From: Glandiceps talaboti
Taxonomy: Eukaryota > Hemichordata > Enteropneusta > Spengelidae
Assembly: GCF_964340395.1 (NCBI RefSeq)
Contig: NC_135566.1
Span: forward strand, 1,686,501 to 1,713,500
Direction of reading: 5' to 3'
DNA: 27,000 nucleotides
The position numbers and the translations under genes were made by a program. The notes under the pieces are model-generated. The model was not told where the DNA came from and made no database searches. It was given only the letters and a program-made list of their open reading frames with translations. Shown piece after piece: positions 1 through 8,100 of the stretch; positions within the stretch are counted from its first letter, which is position 1; each line of letters begins with the position of its first letter.

Positions 1-831
1 TACTGGTTTTAAGGTTAGTTTCTTCTTTTGGAGGATGTAGTGGCCTTGACTACGAACATTTGGGACGGTCTTAAAATGATTGCATTTTTGCACAGACAGG
101 AAGAAAGGGCAAAGATCTGTAAGTTTATTATATTTTAATCATCAAAACCTATCACCTTGAGCTGTCTTGTGGTTGATCAAACTGATGAGTTTGTTCATAT
201 TTCTACTAATTATGTATATAATTGTATTATGGTAATAAGGCAACATCTTGGCTAACCTACTATAGATATACACGAAAGAAAATAGTTTATAGACTCTTCT
301 AAATTCTAGAAATGTAAAATTAGAAAAATCAAAATTAATATAATTTTTCAGACAAATTACATAAATATCAAATTCTTAGAATTTGAACTATTTCCAGAAA
401 TTCATTGCCACAAATCTTGCTGACGGCTGATGTTTCTTTGAATATAGTCAGTGTCTTTGCAAAGGTCTGAGAACTCCAGTAACAGAGAAAGGAAATTTGG
501 TAAAACTTTCACAAATGTCCATTATCTTGTACCATAATTTTGATGTGGAACACAAGTAAACACAATTCTTTGTACCTGAAATAGAATATTACTGCCTAGA
601 TGCATCATAAAGATAACGAACATTCAATTTTTTTTGGTTGACAACATAACTTCTGCTTCACGCGCTATATGCGTGTGTGAGATTAAGTCGACCTTCGTCT
701 TCTATTTTGACCCTCTAGCATGATGTAAAATGCTATTGTAGGTACAAAGAATGTGGGTAGATTTGACCAACTTACTGCCCTTAACAAAATAACACTGTAC
801 TTGTGTATGTACAGCAAACAAATGAAATCTA
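1..831. other. 3' flank of the ADAD1-like gene, no gene seen
   Basis: AT-rich, no supported coding sequence on either strand. The only AATAAA on the minus strand that I found here is at 129-124, about 700 bases after the stop, so the 3' UTR end is unclear. A copy of a dispersed repeat lies at 449-520. Confidence 0.6.
449..520. repeat. Dispersed repeat, copy A
   Basis: Reads cagtgtctttgc, then gagaactccagtaacaga, then ttggtaaaac. Similar blocks occur at 7428-7500 and 22034-22110 in the same order and spacing. Confidence 0.5.
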
Positions 832-951
832 CTACATAGACTTAAAGAAACTATTTATCTCTACTGGTTTCTCAATCCACTCTCCATACTCTTTTAGCTT
901 CATGTACTTGATAACTTCTGCCTTGGCTGACTGGTACAACTTACACTGAGC
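832..951 (-). CDS. ADAD1: ADAD1-like exon 10 (terminal exon, stop TAG at 834-832)
   Basis: It encodes [19 protein letters not shown], then [17 protein letters not shown] and a stop. The segment matches the last helix and IP6-pocket residues (W, E, K) of ADARs. Acceptor is tttctacag|GCTCAG. A second TAG follows immediately. Confidence 0.93.
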   Translation of the reverse strand, partial: AQCKLYQSAKAEVIKYMKLKEYGEWIEKPVEINSFFKSM

Positions 952-2115
952 CTGTAGAAAAGACATCAAGACAACAAACATCAAGAACATTTCAATAAAG
1001 GTTCGGAATGATGTTTTAAATATACTGGATATTAAAGTCAATTACACTTTTAACAAACTGATTTTCAAAGAAGAGAGGTTTTGGCCATCTCTATTTGATT
1101 CACTAATTTCACTCATTTTGTTCTAATAAAAATACAAGTTTCGCAGTTGTGCAGGAGAGGTTAGAATAACAATGTTCCTTTAACTTCAAACAAGCAACTA
1201 CTCAAGCATATGGGTGAAGTCAGCATCATTTGTAGCAGTAAGTACAATCATGAAAATGGACACCGAGTAGGGAGTTAATTTTACTTTAGGCACTACTACT
1301 ACCTAACCTATGGATGATAACTTGTGACATGCATACCTTAGTCTCCTGGTATGTATTAGTACACAGTAAGTCATGTCTCTCAGCTTTCTCACATAGTCCT
1401 TTGAATCTTCCATCATAGAAAGCTAAGTTGCAAAGTCTGCTTGCACCACTAGCACCAACCTTAAATGGAGAACTGAACAGACACACATAATGAGACTAAC
1501 GACTGTCACAAGATGGTCGAGTGACACACACAACTAAAGTATAGAATGGAGTATAGTATAAATGAAGCGACAGAGAACAACATATCAATTGAAAATACTG
1601 TATTTGACCATGAAATAATATTACATAAAATGAAACGGAACGTGCTATACATATCCCCTGATACACTTTTCAGGTTGTACAGAAATAACAAACAAGGCTT
1701 ATAAATGCATAGTTATGGTGATGACAGGTACTAACTAATTATTTAGCAAATTCTAGTCCACGAGGCAGCAAACCGTTGTACACGTGAAATGTGAAGTTCA
1801 AATGGCTGTCAGCCAGTCCGTATTGTCTTGTATTCAATTATCAGCATGTCATGGACTCACCAGTTTTACACGGTACTAAGTACAGTCAATGTCCATAGTC
1901 CATTAGCAAATTAACTGATATCTAAGTCTTCTTTGTACATGAATACATTACCTAATAACTTGATAATCAGGAAAGGAAAGAAAAGATATTTGATATGTTG
2001 CTCTCCTTACATGGATCTTATTTGCTATATACATATATCAATTATTAATTATAATATTAGTATCAGTACAATTGCTGATTGACATTTACTACAATTAATG
2101 AATATGTACCAGCTC

Positions 2116-2183
<68 letters not shown>

Positions 2184-5100
2184 CCTACCTACCTACCTAC
2201 CTACCTACCTACCTACCTACCTACCTACCTACCTACCTACCTACCTACCTACCTACCTACCTACCTACCTACCTACCTACCTACCTACCTACCTACCTAC
2301 CTACCTACCTACCTACCTACCTACCTACCTACCTACCTACCTACCTACCTACCTACCTACCTACCTACCTACCTACCTACCTACCTACCTACCTACCTAC
2401 CTACCTACCTACCTACCTACCTACCTACCTACCTACCTACCTACCTACCTACCTACCTACCTACCTACCTACCTACCTACCTACCTACCACCCTACCTAC
2501 CTACCTACCTACCTACCTACCTACCTACCTACCTACCTACCTACCTACCTACCTACCTACCTACCTACCTACCTACCTACCTACCTACCTACCTACCTAC
2601 CTACCTACCTACCTACCTATTTATTTATTATGTGTATCCATTTTATATCAGGAGCTCACTAAGCATGGTAGAAGCAGCATTGGCAGTAAAATCAAATACT
2701 TAATATGACTAGTAAATAAGACACACAAAAACCCCCACAAACAAAGTTTTATGTAGGCTATAGTTCAATTTATGTGCACTGTCATAAGATGAGTATTCCA
2801 TTTAGATTGATATCACATTTACATCACCTTTGTACACCTTCAGATGTCAATACTTTAATTTTTCCTAAGATCAAACATAATATTACAGTCTATGTAAGCA
2901 CATATAATTGAAGTATTCAAACAGCAACCTCTATCCTACCATGTACCAATTCCTACAGCTGGGTTGGTAATATAAAATGTCCACTATGACACATGTTTAC
3001 AGGCTACAGAGCTTCGACAGCCACCACCCTTACCTCACATGTCCACTATGACACAGGATACATAGCCTCTAGATCCATCACCCTTACCTCACATGTTCAC
3101 TATGACACAGGATACATAGCCTCTAGATCCATCACCCTTACCTCACATGTCCACTATGACACAGGATACATAGCCTCTAGATCCATCACCCTTACCTCAC
3201 ATGTCCACTATGACACAGGATACATAGCCTCTAGATCCACCACCCTTACCTCACATGTTCACTATGACACAGGATACATAGCCTCTAGATCCATCACCCT
3301 TACCTCACATGTCCACTATGACACAGGATACATAGCCTCTAGATTCATCACCCATACCTCACATGTTCACTATGACACAGGATACATAGCCTCTAGATCC
3401 ATCACCCTTACCTCACATGTTCACTATGACACAGGATACATAGCCTCTAGATCCATCACCCTTACCTCACATGTCCACTATGACACAGGATACATAGCCT
3501 CTAGATCCATCACCCTTACCTCACATGTCCACTATGACACAGGATACATAGCCTCTAGATCCACCACCCTTACCTCACATGTTCACTATGACACAGGATA
3601 CATAGCCTCTAGATCCATCACCCATACCTCACATGTCCACTATGACACAGGATACATAGCCTCAAGATCCATCACCCTTACCTCACATGTCCACTATGAC
3701 ACAGGATACATAGCCTCTAGATCCATCACCCTTACCTCACATGTTCACTATGACACAGGATACATAGCCTCTAGATCCATCACCCTTACCTCACATGTCC
3801 ACTATGACACAGGATACATAGCCTCTAGATCCACCACCCTTACCTCACATGTTTACTATGACACAGGATACATAGCCTCTAGATCCACCACCCTTACCTC
3901 ACATGTCCACTATGACACAGGATACATAGCCTCTAGATCCATCACCCTTACCTCACATGTCCACTATGACACAGGATACATAGCCTCTAGATCCATCACC
4001 CTTACCTCACATGTCCACTATGACACAGGATACATAGCCTCTAGATCCATCACCCTTACCTCACATGTCCACTATGACACAGGATACATAGCCTCTAGAT
4101 CCATCACCCTTACCTCACATATTCACTATGACACAGAATACATAGCCTCTAGATCCACCACCCTTACCTGTCAGTACATTTACCAGTTCTGCCATCAACT
4201 ACTTCAAACTTGGTATCCCCATGTGACCAGTTAATACTCATGCTTCTATCTTCTGCTGTTGTCATGGAAACTAGTTGTGCTACTGGCTGTGTAGTTCTGC
4301 CTAGGAGAGGGTGATTCAATCTATAACCTGAACACTTGTCTGAGATGTTGTCATCTACTCTACAACACACAGCTCTGCAGAAATGTCCATGCTCATACTG
4401 GTTGCCTAGTAACAGAAGAGAGGGAGTACATTTAGTGAATGCGTAGTACAGTGGCTCCTACAATGAATGATGTCTCCAGAAACATAAACAATACTCTAAA
4501 ATAGGTTGATTAAAATTTACATATTTATCTATAATGCAGTCCATGGATTCTCCACTGGCATACAATGATTTATGACATGATCCAAATACAACATGAACAG
4601 TGCCCTCTAGTGGTAACACTTTCAATGATAATACCATGTAATGTTGTCAAGGAGACATTTTCATATAAAAAGACAATTTTTGTGTGCTTCGCATGGACTA
4701 TCCCTGGAGGCAAGATAATAAAATAGTCTGTGAAATGACGTCTTTGCAGATTACATTGTATATGGGTTGTGTGTGTACAGTATGGTATGTGAAATCAATC
4801 AACTCACCTAGTGTGATAGATGCCACATAGACAGGTTGTAAGAAATGTCTTAGTTAACTCACCTAGCGTGATAGATGCCATGTAGACAGGTTTTAAGAAG
4901 TGACTTAACAATGATCCTTGTATTCCTACAATGTTCCACATTAATAGTTTATCACTGCATGACATACTGTATATATTGTCCTGAAAATACAATATATTAA
5001 TAGTACCAATGGAAAATGTCCAGAAATCATGAACAACTTCAAGTTTCTCAAATATACAAACTGTCATATGGTTTTATAGATCATCTCCAAATACATTTCA

Positions 5101-8100
5101 CCCTTCCTTGGCAGTAACATGTTCATAAATACATGCATGTACATACGCAGCACACACGCACACGGAGACAGACAGACAGACACACATAGACACACAAAAG
5201 ATGATCCTGGTTCCTTCTGCACTACTGTATGTCACTGGCTGTTTCTACTTACCAAAGTTATACTATAGTGTATTTACTTACCAAAGTTATACTATTATTG
5301 TATCTACTTACCAAAGTTATACTATAGTATAGTTACTTACCCCTTTCTTTATGGCTTCCCAGCTCTGTACAATATTTTCTGTGGGAATACATTTACCTGT
5401 AATCAAATAAACAGGGTTTTTTTTAATGAAAAGAGGACATTTCAATAAAATTGACTACTATTTCATATATATCACAGAAAACAAATTACCTAATGACATC
5501 ACTGAAGTAGCTGTGATAATATTGGGCAGACATGTGAATGGAGTCACTACAGTTTATAATTCCAAAGTTATGATGCATACTGTGAAATTTAACAACTATG
5601 GCTGCCATTCGGCCATATTTGATTCAGTCGTAAAACAAAGTGACATGCAAATGTTTCACATAGTGTGATAGATTTGTGCCAGGTTTGGTCAAAATCAGTT
5701 GATGCATACCATAGATATGAGGCTGCATGCACACATGCATGGACGCACACACCTGGAACCCAACATATAAATCTCCTCTGGGCAGTGCCCATTGGGGACT
5801 AGAAAACAGTGAATATATATATCAAGTATATCCCTACATTGGCAGGTTGTACTCAAGATATGAAACTAGAATCAGTTAAATTAGTGATGCCAATATTGGA
5901 AGTAGTGGACATTTCTAGTGACCAAAAAGACAAGACTATATCCTTACCACTATCAGAAATAGCTGAGAGATGCCCTTCTTGTGTGTCTGGTTTTTCAGTT
6001 GCATAATGTGACCCACTCTTCATGAACTCAATCTCAACTTCAGATAAAGGTTTATTCCAACTATCCCTGTTAACATAAAATAAAAACAAGAACAGTAAGA
6101 ACATGAATTGATGTATCTTCTAGGATTTTTACAAGTCTCAATCACATAAGAAATATTGGAGGTGTTTGTACTTTGATGGTTGAAGGATATAATTGGAAGC
6201 AGTATTCAGGAGTATGTAAAGACAGGAAGGCAGAATTATGTGTTCATTTCATGAGAAATGTCCATATTATGTAGAAGTACTGAACAATAATTCACTTTTC
6301 ACTGGTTTGTATTTTAGATATTGCTTGGTAAAACCTAACGACTTTGAGATGATCATTCCTTTTGGCATAAAAAACAAACACCTGATGGAACAATCCAGCA
6401 CTGATGTACATGTAACTGATCTCTATGAAATCCTCTCTGTTGACCAACAACAACTTGTCCAGAAAACAACACTTCAAATCTAACATCAGAACATTCTACT
6501 GCGGATATAGTTTGCAAAAGTGTAACAGCAATAGATATAAGTCGATGACATAGTAAACAGCAATAAATTCTCTCATATCTTTTCATTACCTTGTTGTGTG
6601 CATTGCAGCATCTCCACATGGTGCAGTGTTCATGTACAGATTTTCTTACCTTGGTGTATGCATTGCAGCATCTCCACATGGTGCAGTGTTCATGTACAGA
6701 TGAAAACTGATATGTTTCTTTATATTCAGCAATCTGCTACCAATAGATGACTCAAAAATACTGTCAGACAGATTTCCATCAAAGTACAACTTTAGTTCTC
6801 TGTACAGGAATCTAAACATGACCATAATGACTTCAGTTAGGCCAGAAAATACACTATGAATATGTTATGATTTCTTAGTATCTATATAAATGCTTGGTGA
6901 AGCTGAAGTTGATCTAACATAGTTTAAGTATTCATAACTTTGGTAATCGATGCTTTGGTTTACTAAGATAGACACAAACTAAGACTACTGTTGCAATGTA
7001 CAACAGTGATAAGCTGTTAAATGGATGTTGGTTTAATTATAGTCTCAGTAGGGTGGCTCTCTGAAAGCTAGTTCCATAAACTTGCAGTGTACTGTTTTGG
7101 GACTTCCAATGTTTACATTAGCCTGATCACTGGGTGATTAGATTTGCCAAACAGAGGAACCACTAACACTCACTTGTATAATCTATCACATCGAACTACA
7201 ATAGTTTAGTTTGTGTCAATCTTTGTAAACCAAAGCCTTGATTACCAGAGTGGGTAACTTCAGGTTATTACTATATACATTATAATATGGAAATACTTCA
7301 CTGTTGACTTTATTATTATTATCTCTGGAATGATCTATTTACTTGATAACAAATCAAACATGATGGTGTTGACCCAACATTGTTAAATTCATATCATTTC
7401 TTACTTACAAGTGATTGCTGTAGTGTACAGCACTGTTTTTGCTAAGGGCTGAGAACCAAGTAGCAGGAGGGAGAAATCTAGTAAAGTTTGTCCTGGCATA
7501 GTTTCCTATACATCACAACATAATGTAGGTGGGAAACCCTGGTAAATGACTGGGGAACTCAGGTAGATTTTACCTACTAACCACCCTTTAACACTGGTAC
7601 ATAAATGTGTGATGTGAATATACTAGTAGTACTTAACACATCTGTTCTGTGCCTACCTTTGGAAAGATCTCTTTGCAATGACCACACCATGACAATTTAA
7701 CAGTGATCTACCATCTTCTGTGACAGATTTACCTGGAATACAACTACCACCAGTACCAATACTAATCACTTCTCCTATGTCATCCACACCTTAGAAAATA
7801 TACAGAGGAAAAGGAAAATGTTGATACACACCGAGATCAAGAAAACTCAGGCAGCCATGTTTATAATATAACCTTGGTACTGGATGGTCTTTGGTTTTTG
7901 TAAATAGCAACAGATAAGTTTACATATTGATGCTGTCCAGTCCAGGCTAACATTGATACATGTCACTTTCCCACCACCTGTGTGTTATTGTGTACCACAG
8001 TCCCTCTATCACATAGAGGGACTGTGGGTGTATGATCAAAATACAGTTATCAAAGAAATGCTGAATGAGGAAATAATGAAGTTTTGACCACTTGAACAGA

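Larger units (their letters stand above)
1473..4167 (-). other. Intron 8 of the ADAD1-like gene (2.7 kb), mostly satellite
   Basis: It contains a tetranucleotide array (2121-2617) and a 54-bp minisatellite (2977-4167). The remaining 1473-2120 and 2618-2976 are AT-rich with no coding support. Confidence 0.8.
6812..7656 (-). other. Intron 3 of the ADAD1-like gene
   Basis: 845 bases containing an inverted-repeat element (6932-7256) and a dispersed repeat copy (7428-7500). No coding support. Confidence 0.75.

Noticed and set aside
2079-2708. Two long plus-strand frames of YLPT repeats
   Set aside because: Pure translation of the CTAC/CTAT microsatellite.
2977-4167. CRISPR array
   Set aside because: The units are contiguous tandem copies without variable spacers, in an animal intron.
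2993-4234. 413-codon plus-strand open frame of 18-residue repeats
   Set aside because: It is produced by the 54-bp minisatellite, whose unit is a multiple of three; it overlaps a real minus-strand exon and has no independent coding support.
6353-6490. Possible extra minus-strand exon in ADAD1 intron 4 ([18 protein letters not shown])
   Set aside because: It has a plausible acceptor and donor, but its outgoing phase would bring exon 5 into a frame with a stop, and the ADAR family alignment leaves no room for it.
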